Shown here piece after piece: positions 25,742 through 34,972 of a DNA stretch of 59,115 nucleotides (positions within the stretch are counted from its first letter, which is position 1; each line of letters opens with the position of its first letter). Position numbers and translations under genes: made by a program. The notes beneath the pieces were generated by a model. That model ran no database searches and had not been told where the DNA came from. It worked only from the letters and a program-made list of their open reading frames with translations. Source of the DNA: Frankia sp. AgB1.9 (GTDB lineage Bacteria; Actinomycetota; Actinomycetes; Frankiales; Frankiaceae); NCBI RefSeq assembly GCF_016786355.1, contig NZ_JADWYX010000050.1, forward strand, positions 7,084 through 66,198, read 5' to 3'.

Positions 25742-26914
25742 ATGGATCTGACGTTCACCCCGCAGGAGGAGCAGTTCCGTTCGGAGCTGCGGAGCTGGCT
25801 CGAGGCCAACATTCCTCCGGAGTGGCGCGAACCCGTCTTCTGGGAGCGGATCCCCGCGGACGAGGGCTTCGAGCTGCGCCGTGACTGGGAGCGGCGCAAG
25901 GCCGCGGCCGGGTTCGCCGGCATCGCCTGGCCCACCGAGTACGGCGGCCGCGGTGGCACGCCCGGGATGAAGGCGATCTACGACGAGGAGATGGCGCTCG
26001 CCAGCGCGCCGGAGTCGGCCAACGCGCTGGGCCTGACGTTCCTCGCGCCGACGGTCATGGCGGTCGGCTCCGATGAGCAGAAGCGGGACATCATCGGCCC
26101 GATGCTGCGCAACGAGGTGATCTGGTGCCAGGGCTTCTCCGAGCCGGGCGCCGGCTCGGACCTTGCCGCGCTGCGCACCTCCGGCCGGCTGGAGGGCGAC
26201 GAGTTCGTCGTCAACGGCCAGAAGATCTGGACCACCAACGCCATGCACGGCGACAAGCTGTTCACCCTGGTGCGGACCGAGCCCGGTAGCCAGTCCCACC
26301 GTGGCATCTCGATGCTGCTCATCGACATGCACCAGGAGGGTGTCGAGGCTCGTCCGCTCAAGCAGATCAGCGGGGCATCCGAGTTCGGCGAGGTGTTCTT
26401 CACCGACGCCCGGGTCAAGGTGTCCGACTGCGTCGGCGGAGTCGGCAACGGCTGGAAGACCGCGATGATGCTGCTTTCCTTCGAGCGCGGCGCCTCCGGC
26501 ATCTCCCAGTACGCCCAGTTCCGGCGCGGCTACGACGAGATCGTCGCCGCCGCCCGTGTGCTCGGCCGGGACACCGACCCGACGCTGCGCCGCGAGCTCG
26601 CCAGCCGGCTCGTCGAGCTGGAGTGCCTGCGCTACCACGCGATGCACGTGCTCACCCAGGTCGAGCAGGGCCATGACCTCGGCTCCGAGTCCTCGATCAC
26701 CAAGCTGCAGTGGTCGGAGACCTACCAGAAGCTGTTCGAGACGTTCGACCGTCTGCTCGGCGTCGACGGCGTCCTCACCTCGCCGGTCGAGGGCCTGGAC
26801 CTGAGCGCCCTACAGCACGAGGCGTTCTGGACCCGGTCGGTGACGATCTGGGGTGGCTCGTCGCAGGTCCAGCGCAACATCGTCGCCGAGCGCGTGCTCG
26901 GCCTGCCGCGGTAA
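25742..26914 (+). CDS. Acyl-CoA dehydrogenase (FadE-type), first of a pair
   Basis: 390 residues, FAD-dependent alpha,beta-dehydrogenation of an acyl-CoA. Motifs: CQGFSEPGAGSDLA, NGQKIWTTNA, the helical C-terminal domain and the terminal FAD-binding IWGGSSQVQRNIVAERVLG. The ATG at 25742 is used. The next gene is a second, more divergent dehydrogenase 13 nt downstream, an arrangement typical of actinobacterial heteromeric enzymes acting on sterol side chains or bulky acyl-CoAs. The substrate is not deducible here. Confidence 0.9.
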   Translation: MDLTFTPQEEQFRSELRSWLEANIPPEWREPVFWERIPADEGFELRRDWERRKAAAGFAGIAWPTEYGGRGGTPGMKAIYDEEMALASAPESANALGLTFLAPTVMAVGSDEQKRDIIGPMLRNEVIWCQGFSEPGAGSDLAALRTSGRLEGDEFVVNGQKIWTTNAMHGDKLFTLVRTEPGSQSHRGISMLLIDMHQEGVEARPLKQISGASEFGEVFFTDARVKVSDCVGGVGNGWKTAMMLLSFERGASGISQYAQFRRGYDEIVAAARVLGRDTDPTLRRELASRLVELECLRYHAMHVLTQVEQGHDLGSESSITKLQWSETYQKLFETFDRLLGVDGVLTSPVEGLDLSALQHEAFWTRSVTIWGGSSQVQRNIVAERVLGLPR

Positions 26915-26927
26915 GGGGAGTGTCACC

Positions 26928-28046
26928 GTGTTCTTCGCGCTGACCGATGAGCAGCGGGCGCTCGCCGAGACCGTCCGCGACTACCTCGCGGACCGGTTCG
27001 ACCTGACGGCCGTCCGGGCCGTCTTCGAGGACGCCGCCGGTGACGGCCACCCGGCCGACCTGTGGAAGGCGTTCGGCGAGCAGGGCTGGCTCGCGGTGCT
27101 CGTGCCCGAGGAGAACGACGGGCTGGGCCTCGGCCTGCTGGACGCGCAGGTCATCGCCCGCGCGCTCGGGGCCGGCGCGGTGCCCGGGCCGTGGCTGGCG
27201 ACTGTGCTCGCCGGCGAGGCGGTCCGGCTCGCCGGCTCCGCCGAGCAGCGCGCCGCCCTGCTCGGCCCGCTCGCCGCCGGTGAACTGGTCGCGACGGTCG
27301 CGCTGCGCGCTCCCGGCAGGGCGTTCGACGTGTCCGGTGTGGGCGTCACCGCCGACGCCGACGGGCGGCTGACCGGGACGGCCTCGCCGGTCGAGTACCC
27401 GGCGGTCGCGCGCCTCGCGGTCGTCGCGGCCACGGAGCCTGACGGTGGGGTCGGCCTCTACCTCGTAGAACCGACCGCGCCGGGGGTGACCGTCGCCCCG
27501 CACGCCAGCTACGACGCCACGACGAGGCTCGGCGGCCTGACGTTCGCCGCGGCCGCCGGCGAGCGGCTGGCGGGCTCCAGCGCCGAGGTGCTCGCCGACC
27601 TGAACCGGCGCGGCGCGGTGCTCACCGCCGCCGACCTCGTCGGGTCCGCGCGGGCCGCGATCACCCGGACCGTGGAGTACGACAAGACCCGGGTCCAGTT
27701 CGGCAAGGCGGTCGGTAGCTTCCAGGCGATCAAGCACACCCTTGCCGACCTGCACGTCGCGGTCCTGATGGCCGAGCACGCCTCGCTGTACGCCGCGCAC
27801 GCGCTCGACGAGGCCCTGCCCGACGCCGAGCTCGCGGTCGCGGTCGCCAAGGCCAAGGCCAACGACGCCGCCAGCACCGCGACCGCCGCGATGATCCAGT
27901 ACCACGGCGGCATCGGCTTCACCTGGGAGCACGAGGCCCACTTCTTCTACAAGCGGGCCAAGCGCCTCGTCGGCACCTTCGGCGACACGGGCCAGCACCT
28001 GGATCGCGTCGCCGCGCTCAGCCTCGATGGGGCGGCAGAGGCCTAG
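26928..28046 (+). CDS. Acyl-CoA dehydrogenase-like second subunit
   Basis: 372 residues of the same fold but with a more degenerate middle domain (Ala/Gly/Val-rich, weak FAD motif). It keeps the C-terminal family signature RVQFGKAVGSFQAIKH and the HGGIGFTWEHEAH segment. Heteromeric partners often share one active site per pair, so this may be the non-catalytic or complementary chain. The GTG at 26928 has GGGGAG at 26915-26920. It is certainly co-transcribed with the preceding gene. Confidence 0.87.
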   Translation: MFFALTDEQRALAETVRDYLADRFDLTAVRAVFEDAAGDGHPADLWKAFGEQGWLAVLVPEENDGLGLGLLDAQVIARALGAGAVPGPWLATVLAGEAVRLAGSAEQRAALLGPLAAGELVATVALRAPGRAFDVSGVGVTADADGRLTGTASPVEYPAVARLAVVAATEPDGGVGLYLVEPTAPGVTVAPHASYDATTRLGGLTFAAAAGERLAGSSAEVLADLNRRGAVLTAADLVGSARAAITRTVEYDKTRVQFGKAVGSFQAIKHTLADLHVAVLMAEHASLYAAHALDEALPDAELAVAVAKAKANDAASTATAAMIQYHGGIGFTWEHEAHFFYKRAKRLVGTFGDTGQHLDRVAALSLDGAAEA

Positions 28047-28084
28047 GAGCCGAGCGGAGCCGCCCGCGAGGGCCGAGTCGGTCT

Positions 28085-28936
28085 TCAGGCCGTGAGGACC
28101 TGCCCGGTCGGCTCGACGGCGCGCGGCACGGTGGTGGCGGTCGCCTTGCGGCGATAGGGGCCGACCAGGAGCCAGGCGGCGACGGCGGCGATGGCCGCGA
28201 GGGTGACGAGACCGGACTCGCCGGCGATGTACGCGAGCGCGACCGGTGACGCGGTCACGGCCGTGGTCGACAGATAGTCGAGAGCGGTGTTGACCATGTT
28301 GTGGGCGACCGCGACCGGCCAGATGCTCGCGCTGGCGTCCCGCAGCCACGCGTAGAACACGCCGGCGAAGGTGATCGCGAGTACGACGACCGGAGTGACC
28401 ACCCAACGGCTGCCGTCGGTGTCGTAGCTGGCGGTGAGGGTCAGGATCGGGACGTGGAAGAGGCCGTGCAGGAACCCGGTGGCCAGGGCGGCTCGCCGGC
28501 GCGGCAGCAGGGACTGCAACCGCGGCAGCAGGAACCCGCGCCAGCCGATCTCCTCACCGAGGATGACGACGGTGAACACGACAGCCTCGAGGAACAGATC
28601 GGGCAGTGTGAGGGCGAGTTCGTGGAACCTGACCAGTCCCGCGGCCCAGGCGACCAGGTAGGGGATCAGGACGACGGCGGCGGGGAGCGCGAGGGCCGCC
28701 GGCCACAACCGCCAGCCTGGCCGGTTGAAGCCGACGCCGGCCCAGATCTCGCGTCGGTGGCCGCGCCGCGTGAACCCGAAGGTGATCACAACCACCGCGA
28801 GGGTCGGAACGAGGATCGACAGTAGTGGCGCCGGCCCGTCCCGACCCGGGAACAGCAGCGCGAGGACTACTTCGGCGGCGAAGACGAGACCTGTGAAGAG
28901 CGCGGCCTGACGGGCCGCGACGGAGCGGGGAATCAT
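28085..28936 (-). CDS. CPBP-family intramembrane glutamic protease (CAAX/Abi-type)
   Basis: 283 residues with about seven or eight hydrophobic segments. The family motifs are present: GEEIGWRGFLLPRL (EExxxR), FLHGLFH (FxxxH) and AHNMVN near the C-terminus, so it should be an active membrane protease of the CAAX/Abi group. The ATG at 28936 has a GGAGAG site. It is divergent from the sensor kinase. Bacterial members process peptides or act in bacteriocin self-immunity, but nothing nearby identifies a substrate. Confidence 0.85.
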   Translation of the reverse strand: MIPRSVAARQAALFTGLVFAAEVVLALLFPGRDGPAPLLSILVPTLAVVVITFGFTRRGHRREIWAGVGFNRPGWRLWPAALALPAAVVLIPYLVAWAAGLVRFHELALTLPDLFLEAVVFTVVILGEEIGWRGFLLPRLQSLLPRRRAALATGFLHGLFHVPILTLTASYDTDGSRWVVTPVVVLAITFAGVFYAWLRDASASIWPVAVAHNMVNTALDYLSTTAVTASPVALAYIAGESGLVTLAAIAAVAAWLLVGPYRRKATATTVPRAVEPTGQVLTA

Positions 28937-29126
28937 GATTCTCTCCGGGCTCGGGGTCGACCTGAGGATCAGGCGTCGACCGACTGCCCAAAGGATCACC
29001 GTCCCGGCCCACCCGGCACATCGGGCGCGGGTCGCCCGCTCGGTCACCCGTGGGATGACCTCCGTGGCGGCGACATCATCCTCGCGAACGATTCGGCCGG
29101 TGGGTACCCGCGCATACGCTCCGGCC

Positions 29127-30368
29127 GTGGCCGTACCGACTGTTGTGGAACCCGTCCGGGTGCGGGCCGACTCGGGGGTGTCCACGACCCGCGCGAGAGC
29201 CGGGGCGGCGCTCAGGTCGCTTCGCCCGCGCGGATGGGACGGACCGATCGCGGTCGTCGTCACCGTGCTGATTGCTTATGCGGTCGCGCACGTGGCCTGG
29301 CGCCAGACCGGTTTCGGCAAGCCCGACGCCCTGACGGTCGCGCTCTCGGTCGCGGCGACCTCGATGATGGCGTGGCGGCGGACGTTTCCGCTGATCGCGG
29401 TCACGGTCTGCACGACGGCCATCGTGATCATTACGGCGCGGGGAAACGACGTCACTGATGCCTTGCCGTTCGTCGCGTGCGCCCTGCTGCTGTCGCTCGC
29501 CTACCACCGTGCCCCGCGGTTCTCGGCGGCTGGTCTCGGCGTCGCCGTGGTCGGCTTCACGATCGTCGTGCTGTGCCATCCACCGGGTCTGGGCCGCGAC
29601 AACGTCGGCTGGACGTTCGGCATCATCGGGGCGTCCTACCTGACTGGCCGGCTGCTGCGGGACCGGCGGGCAATGCTGGTGGCCCGAGCCGAGACCGCCG
29701 AACAACGCGCGGCCGCCGAGGCGGACCGGGTGGCTCTCCTGGTGTCGGCGGAAAAGCTGCGGATCGCGCGGGAGCTGCACGACATCCTCTCCCACACCGT
29801 CAGCGTCATCGCCGTGCAGGCAACCGTCGGCGATCATCTCGCCCAGACCGACCCGGCCGCCGCCCGCCGTTCCCTGGGAATCATCGGAGCGACCAGTCGC
29901 GGCGCGCTCGGGGAGCTGCGTCGGCTGCTCGCGGTCCTACGCGACGAGGGGAATCCGGACCCTGAGGCGACCGTCCCCGCGCACACGCTGGCCGACGTGG
30001 AACAACTCATCCGCCGAGTCGAGGATTCGGGACTGACGGTGCGGTTCCGTACCGAGGGAATACCTCGGGCGTTGTCGTCGGCGGCCGAGGTCTGCGCGTA
30101 CCGGATTCTTCAGGAAGCCCTCACCAACGTCATCAGGCACGCCCGGGACGCGACGGCTGAGGTGGTCCTCGCCTACCAGCCCGATGCCCTCGTCCTGACC
30201 GTCACGGATGACGGCGATGGCAAGACGGTCGCGCCGCCGCGCGCGGGTCATGGAATCACCGGGATGCGGGAACGCACCACCCTGTTCGGCGGTACCTTCG
30301 CCGCGGCTCCGCGTGCCGGCGGTGGCTTCCAGGTCCGCGCCGAACTGCCCGACGGGGAGCCTCAGTGA
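29127..30368 (+). CDS. NarL-type sensor histidine kinase
   Basis: About 413 residues. Four to five hydrophobic segments (about 35-165) are followed by a coiled region and a HisKA_3 dimerisation domain with the phospho-acceptor histidine near 218 (RELHDILSHTVSVIAVQA). A GHKL ATPase with VTDDGDG and GHGITGMRERT follows. The start is uncertain: codon third positions become strongly GC only after about 29150; the GTG at 29127 is used, with an ATG at 29055 as alternative. It overlaps the response regulator by 4 nt. Proximity suggests it may control the divergent protease gene. Confidence 0.87.
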   Translation: MAVPTVVEPVRVRADSGVSTTRARAGAALRSLRPRGWDGPIAVVVTVLIAYAVAHVAWRQTGFGKPDALTVALSVAATSMMAWRRTFPLIAVTVCTTAIVIITARGNDVTDALPFVACALLLSLAYHRAPRFSAAGLGVAVVGFTIVVLCHPPGLGRDNVGWTFGIIGASYLTGRLLRDRRAMLVARAETAEQRAAAEADRVALLVSAEKLRIARELHDILSHTVSVIAVQATVGDHLAQTDPAAARRSLGIIGATSRGALGELRRLLAVLRDEGNPDPEATVPAHTLADVEQLIRRVEDSGLTVRFRTEGIPRALSSAAEVCAYRILQEALTNVIRHARDATAEVVLAYQPDALVLTVTDDGDGKTVAPPRAGHGITGMRERTTLFGGTFAAAPRAGGGFQVRAELPDGEPQ

Positions 30369-31045
30369 TCAGGGTCGGTATAGCCGAGGACCAGGAACTG
30401 GTCCGCAGCGGCTTCGTCGCCCTGTTGAACTCCGCCGACGACATCGAGGTCGTGGCCGAGGCGGCCGACGGGCTGGCGGGAGTGGACCTTGCCCGCCGGT
30501 ACCGGCCTGACGTGCTACTCATGGACATTCGGATGCCCCACCTCGACGGCGTGGAAGCGACCCGACGCATCGTCGCGGAACCGGTGACCGCACGGACCCG
30601 CGTGCTGATCCTGACCACCTTCGACGCCGATCGTTACGTGCACGACGCGCTGCGGGCGGGCGCGAGCGGGTTCCTGCTCAAGGACGTCACCGCGGCCGAT
30701 CTGCTGACGGCGGTGCACGTCGTCGCGGCCGGCGAGGCGCTGCTGGCGCCACGCATCACCCGCCGGCTCATCGCCCACTTCACCGAGACGCCGGTGCCGT
30801 CCGCGGGCAGTCTTGAGCTCGTATCCCGGCTCACGCCCCGGGAACGGGAGCTGCTCGTCGCCGTGGCCCAGGGCCTGTCGAACGCCGAGATCTCCCAGCA
30901 GCTGTTCATCAGCATGGCGACGACGAAGACCCACGTCAGCCACCTGCTCGAGAAACTCGGTGCGCGAGACCGCGTCCAGCTGACGATTCTCGCCTATGAG
31001 ACAGGGGTGGTTCGTCCAGGTCATGGGGCGGACGTCACCCGCTGA
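30365..31045 (+). CDS. NarL/FixJ-type response regulator
   Basis: 226 residues. The receiver domain has the acidic pair near 9-10, phospho-acceptor D54 (LLMDIRMP), the T/K switch residues (LTTF, LLKDV) and a C-terminal LuxR helix-turn-helix (SRLTPRERELLVAVAQGLSNAEISQQL, given here as two pieces SRLTPRERELL and AQGLSNAEISQQL). The GTG at 30365 shares gtga with the kinase stop, so translation is coupled. It is the output of the kinase encoded just upstream. Target genes are not shown by sequence; the adjacent CPBP protease is the nearest candidate. Confidence 0.92.
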   Translation: MIRVGIAEDQELVRSGFVALLNSADDIEVVAEAADGLAGVDLARRYRPDVLLMDIRMPHLDGVEATRRIVAEPVTARTRVLILTTFDADRYVHDALRAGASGFLLKDVTAADLLTAVHVVAAGEALLAPRITRRLIAHFTETPVPSAGSLELVSRLTPRERELLVAVAQGLSNAEISQQLFISMATTKTHVSHLLEKLGARDRVQLTILAYETGVVRPGHGADVTR

Positions 31046-31050
31046 CCGGC

Positions 31051-31077
31051 CCGCTGACCAGCCCGCGAGGTCAGCGG
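31051..31077. terminator. Hairpin between convergent genes
   Basis: A 9-bp stem ccgctgacc / ggtcagcgg (31051-31059 with 31069-31077) and a 9-nt loop span the stop codon of the minus-strand gene and lie 6 nt after the regulator stop. Confidence 0.6.
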
Positions 31078-32453
31078 CAGTGCACGCGCCGGGTCCAGAG
31101 CAGGACCGGCGGGGTTGCGGTGTCGCTGCCGCCGTAGGTGTGCTGCCAGTTGCCGATGGCGTTCGTCTGCTCGGGGCGGACGGCGAGCACCAGGGGAGTG
31201 TCGGGGCGGATGCCGGGCCGGCCCTTCGCCGTCGGCATGCCCTCGACCCAGCGCGTGTAGAGGTCGGTGACGTCGGCGGTGATCTCGCGAGGCGTGGTCG
31301 CCGTCGCGGCCGGCTGGCCGGCGGCGCCGGGCTGGCCCGCGGCGGCGAGCGCGACGGAGTCGCCGTCGCCGGCGGGGTTCGGCGGGCTGTACGGCGTCCA
31401 GTCGAAGTCGCCGCGCGGCCGGTTCGCCACCAGGTCGAGCGTGGGCACCCTGGCCGGCATCAGGCCGCGGGCCAGGCCCGTCAGCGCCGACGGATAGACG
31501 CCGAGCGGGTAGGGGCCCTCGTCGCCGACCGTGCCCTCGGCCGCCAGCATGGTCAGCCGCAGCTGAACCTGGGCCACGCAGGCCAGCGGCGCGGGTAGCA
31601 GCGGGAAGACGAGCTCACCGGTGAGCAGGTGGTCGTCGCCGCGGCGCGGCACGTGCCGGTACATCCGGCCGACCGGAAGCCCGCCCGAGGCGGTGGTGAC
31701 CGCGGTCGGGTGGCCGCTGCCGGCCGCGAACGCGCTCAGCAGGAACGTCCGGGTCGCCGCGATCGGGACGCCGGGGAACTCGGTGACCGGGGGCGGGGCC
31801 GGGGTGGTCGCGGCCACGACCACCGGGGAGGCGCTGGGGGTGGGCAACAGCGGACGCAGGGCCGCCGGCCCGCCGCCCATCACGCCGAGCACCACCGAGC
31901 CGAACGCGATCAGCAGGACGGCGCCGCCCGTCGTGGTCAGGAAGATCCGCCCACCAAGCCCGGGCGACCGCAGCGTGACGCCGAGCCGGCGGTCGAGACC
32001 GCGTTCGATCCGGCGGCCGATTCGAGCCAGTGCGGTTCGTGTCACCCGGGTGCGGCGCCGCGCGAGCCGGGCCGGACCGGCGACGCCTGCCGTCACGAGG
32101 CCGGCCAGCCGGACCAGGCGACGTACCGACCAGCGCAGGGCCAGACCGGTGTGCGTCGCCGTCACTCGCATGATCCAGGCCGCCGCGCGGGCCGTCTGAA
32201 GGGCCGCGCGGGCGATCCACCTGGCCCATGAGGCCGCGCGCATACCGGGAATCCGCGCGAGACCAGCCCGTGCCGGGCGCCGCTCGGCGGGCGTCCGGTA
32301 CAGCGCAGCCGTCCGAGCACCAGCGACCGTCGAGCCCGGCGGGGTCGTTTCGGCGACCGTCGGCGTCGTCGGGGGCTCAGGGGGCGGCGGGTCGACCGGA
32401 GCCGGTGGGCTGGCGTCGTCCCGCGTGGTCGTCACCACCGAGAGGTTGTCCAT
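31071..32453 (-). CDS. Single-pass membrane protein with extracellular domain, function unknown
   Basis: 460 residues. The N-terminal 160 are cytosolic, Pro-rich and then Arg/Ala-rich amphipathic. One membrane helix lies near 172-195 (LTTTGGAVLLIAFGSVVLGV). The C-terminal 260 residues are extracellular. Their last part (ITADVTDLYTRWVEGMP, ending in PPVLLWTR) resembles the beta-sandwich DNRLRE/CBM96-like wall-protein domain, a weak assignment by eye. It stands alone, convergent with the response regulator and divergent from the TM2 gene. I do not recognise the family with confidence. Confidence 0.65.
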   Translation of the reverse strand: MDNLSVVTTTRDDASPPAPVDPPPPEPPTTPTVAETTPPGSTVAGARTAALYRTPAERRPARAGLARIPGMRAASWARWIARAALQTARAAAWIMRVTATHTGLALRWSVRRLVRLAGLVTAGVAGPARLARRRTRVTRTALARIGRRIERGLDRRLGVTLRSPGLGGRIFLTTTGGAVLLIAFGSVVLGVMGGGPAALRPLLPTPSASPVVVAATTPAPPPVTEFPGVPIAATRTFLLSAFAAGSGHPTAVTTASGGLPVGRMYRHVPRRGDDHLLTGELVFPLLPAPLACVAQVQLRLTMLAAEGTVGDEGPYPLGVYPSALTGLARGLMPARVPTLDLVANRPRGDFDWTPYSPPNPAGDGDSVALAAAGQPGAAGQPAATATTPREITADVTDLYTRWVEGMPTAKGRPGIRPDTPLVLAVRPEQTNAIGNWQHTYGGSDTATPPVLLWTRRVHCR

Positions 32454-32671
32454 GTGTGAACTCCCGGGTGTCGACCCCTCTTCGTGGTGAAGATGTCACT
32501 CCAAGTCGAGTTCCCGCACGGAGACGCGCCGGGTGCACCTGTGGGCCTCCTGTGTCCCGACAGATGCCGCTAGCCTGCCGGCAGCACGGTGTCGGGTCGG
32601 GGACGAGCGCGCCTACCTCCTGGATCGCTGCTGGTACGTTTCGGCCCGATTCAGACCCTTGGAGTGCCGCC

Positions 32672-33337
32672 ATGTCGACCCCAGCTCCTGGCCAGTCGCC
32701 GGACCCGTTCGCCAAGCCCGGGCCGCAGCAGACCCCGCCCGGCGGGCCGGCCTACCCACCGGCTCCCGGGCCTTACGGTGACCCGGCCGCGCCGTACTCC
32801 GGGGGCTACGCGCCTGGCGCCGGTGACCCGAACGCCGGGTACGGCTACCCGCCCGGCGGCTACCCGCCCGGGGACCCGAACGCCCAGTACGGCACCCCGC
32901 CAGGCGGCGGCTACCCGCCGGCCGGCGACCCGAACGCGCCCTACTACGGCCAGCCCGGCTACCCGCCTGGCCCGGGTTACCCGCCCGGCCCGGGCTACAC
33001 CCCGGCGCCCGGCGACCCGGGCTTCGGCTACCCACAGCCCGGCTACCCACAGCCCGGCTACGGCCTGCCCGCCGTCTGGGGCGCGGACCCGGCGGCGCCG
33101 TTCGGGCGGCACCAGATGACGGGTGAGCCGCTCTCCGACAAGGACAAGCTGACCGCCGGCCTGCTGGAGATCTTCCTCGGCTGGTGTGGCGCCGGCCGGT
33201 GGTACCTGGGCGACTACGGCATCGCGACCGCCCAGCTGCTCACCTGCGGTGGCCTGCACATCTGGTCGTTGATCGACGGCATCATGATGTTGACGGGCAG
33301 CGTCCGGGACAAGCAGGGCCGCCCCCTGCGGGACTGA
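32672..33337 (+). CDS. TM2-domain protein with Pro/Gly/Tyr-rich N-terminus
   Basis: 221 residues. The first 135 or so are a low-complexity Pro-Gly-Tyr tail with repeated YPPG, GYPQP and GDPNA units. The rest is a TM2 domain: two hydrophobic helices with the conserved GAGRWYLGDYGIATAQLL and WSLIDGIMML. Such proteins are short membrane proteins of unknown role. The ATG at 32672 has TTGGAG at 32659-32664. The LysE gene starts 2 nt after the stop, so the two are co-transcribed. Confidence 0.85.
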   Translation: MSTPAPGQSPDPFAKPGPQQTPPGGPAYPPAPGPYGDPAAPYSGGYAPGAGDPNAGYGYPPGGYPPGDPNAQYGTPPGGGYPPAGDPNAPYYGQPGYPPGPGYPPGPGYTPAPGDPGFGYPQPGYPQPGYGLPAVWGADPAAPFGRHQMTGEPLSDKDKLTAGLLEIFLGWCGAGRWYLGDYGIATAQLLTCGGLHIWSLIDGIMMLTGSVRDKQGRPLRD

Positions 33338-33339
33338 TC

Positions 33340-33978
33340 ATGATCTCCGGGGAGCAGCTGGCGGGCTTCGCCGTCGCGGCGTTCGTGCTGATCGTGATTC
33401 CAGGCCCGAGCGTGCTGTTCGTGGTGGGGCGGGCGCTGTCGCTGGGGCGGGGCGCCGCGATCGCGAGCGTCGTCGGCAGCGCGCTGGGCAACTACGTCGT
33501 CGCGGTGCTGGTCGCCTTCGGGCTCGGCACGCTGGTGGAGCGTTCCGAGCTCGCGTTCCTGGTCATCAAGCTGGTGGGCGGGCTGTACCTCGTCTGGCTG
33601 GGGGTCCAGGCGTTCCGCCATCGGCGGGCGCTGGCCGAGGTGGCCCAGACCCGGGTCGCGGCGACGTCCCGGTGGCGGACGGCGCGGCAGGGCTTCGTCG
33701 TCGGCCTCACCAACCCCAAGGCGCTGATCATGTTCGGCGCGGTGCTCCCGCCGTTCGTCAGCCGGGACGCGGGGCACGTTCCAGCCCAGATGCTGCTGAT
33801 GTCGCTGGTCGCGATCTGCATCGGCCTGGTCTCGGACAGCGTGTGGGCGATGACCGCGAGCGCGGTCCGGTCGTGGTTCACCCACGACACCCGCCGGCTC
33901 GCGGCCGTCGGCGGCGCGGGTGGCCTGGCGATGATCGGCGTCGGCCTGACCGTCGCCCTCACCGGCCGCCGCGGCTGA
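33340..33978 (+). CDS. LysE/RhtB-family exporter
   Basis: 212 residues with six hydrophobic segments. The family N-terminus is clear (VIPGPSVLFVVGRALSLGRG), followed by LYLVWLGVQAFR and GFVVGLTNPKAL. Members export amino acids or related small solutes through the inner membrane. The ATG at 33340 follows the TM2 stop by 2 nt. The substrate is unknown; it lies upstream of a putative kynurenine formamidase but on the other strand. Confidence 0.9.
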   Translation: MISGEQLAGFAVAAFVLIVIPGPSVLFVVGRALSLGRGAAIASVVGSALGNYVVAVLVAFGLGTLVERSELAFLVIKLVGGLYLVWLGVQAFRHRRALAEVAQTRVAATSRWRTARQGFVVGLTNPKALIMFGAVLPPFVSRDAGHVPAQMLLMSLVAICIGLVSDSVWAMTASAVRSWFTHDTRRLAAVGGAGGLAMIGVGLTVALTGRRG

Positions 33979-34015
33979 GCCCGGCGCGGCCCGAGCCACG
34001 CCTGCCCCGCGGGCG

Positions 34016-34774
34016 TCAGCCGAGCAGCTCAGGGAGGGCGTCGACGATCAGCTCCCAGTCCGGGGCGGCCGGGTCGATCAGCGTGTAGTGATCGCCCGGG
34101 GTCTCCAGCAGGCGCGCGGGGGCGCCGGCGGCGGTGGCGACCTCGACGTAGCGGACGCTCTGGGCGAACGGGACCTCGTCGTCGGCGCGGGCGTGCGCGC
34201 ACAGCACCGGAACGTCGAGCGGGATCGCCGCGCCCGGATCCGCCAGGCGATAGGCCTCCGGAAGCCCCGCCGGGGTCCCGCCCATGAGGTCGACGGCCGC
34301 CGTGCCGCCGACGCCGTCGCGGGCGCAGTCCGCCAGCCACACCGCGCCGGCCTGGGAGACGACGCCGGTCAGCTCGACGCCCGGTCGGGCGCCGGGCGCG
34401 CCCGCGGGCAGCCTGGAGCGCCCGGCGGCCCAGACGGCGAGGTGCCCGCCCGCGCTGTGCCCGACGGCGACGAGCCGGGCGGTGTCGACCGGCAGCGTCG
34501 CCAGCAGGTCGATCCCCGCGGCGACGTCGGCGAACGTGGCCGGCCAGCCGCCACCGCGCCCGACCCGCCGGTACTCCAGGTTCCAGGCCGCGTAGCCACG
34601 CCCGGCCAGGTCGCGGGCCAGCGGCCTGGCCAGCGTCGAGCTGTACCGGGCCCGCCAGAACCCGCCGTGGAGCAGGACCACGGTGCCGCGCGCGGCTCCC
34701 GTCCCGTCGGCCGGCAGCCACAGCTCGCCGAACTGGTCGCCATCCCGGCCATACCGGTGCACGGTCGGTCGCAC
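34016..34774 (-). CDS. Alpha/beta hydrolase, probable kynurenine formamidase (arylformamidase)
   Basis: 252 residues. It has the HGGFW oxyanion motif (VVLLHGGFWRARYS), the nucleophile elbow GHSAGGHLAVW, a late aspartate (HARADDEVPF) and histidine (PGDHYTLID). HGGxW together with GHSAGGHL is characteristic of the hydrolase-type arylformamidases that cleave N-formylkynurenine to kynurenine. A formamidase is exactly the step missing from the kyn operon 3 kb away on the same strand. The GTG at 34774 is preferred because GCGGGAG lies about 6 nt upstream; the ATG at 34804 is possible. The assignment is by motif and context. Confidence 0.72.
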   Translation of the reverse strand: MRPTVHRYGRDGDQFGELWLPADGTGAARGTVVLLHGGFWRARYSSTLARPLARDLAGRGYAAWNLEYRRVGRGGGWPATFADVAAGIDLLATLPVDTARLVAVGHSAGGHLAVWAAGRSRLPAGAPGARPGVELTGVVSQAGAVWLADCARDGVGGTAAVDLMGGTPAGLPEAYRLADPGAAIPLDVPVLCAHARADDEVPFAQSVRYVEVATAAGAPARLLETPGDHYTLIDPAAPDWELIVDALPELLG

Positions 34775-34855
34775 GGCCCACTCCCGCCGGTACAGAGAGA
34801 ACATTTCCGCGCAGCCGTCGACTGGCCCTGCCGGCGGGCGCCACTCGACGTAGCC

Positions 34856-34937
34856 TGATCACGGGGGACGTGCTGCGCCCCCCAGGGGACGGGGCGTGAT
34901 CACGCTTCCGTCCGCGTCTGGAGGGCATCATGCCCTC
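34856..34937. promoter_or_regulatory. Dyads between the divergent hydrolase and acidic-protein genes
   Basis: TGATCACG/CGTGATCA (34856-34863 with 34895-34902) flank a G5/C6-rich hairpin. Further on, GAGGGCAT-c-ATGCCCTC (34921-34937) is a perfect dyad 35 nt before the plus-strand start. Operator or leader-structure roles are possible. Confidence 0.4.
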
Positions 34938-34972
34938 AGGCCGTGCCCGGGCGCACGGGGAGGTGGTCGCCG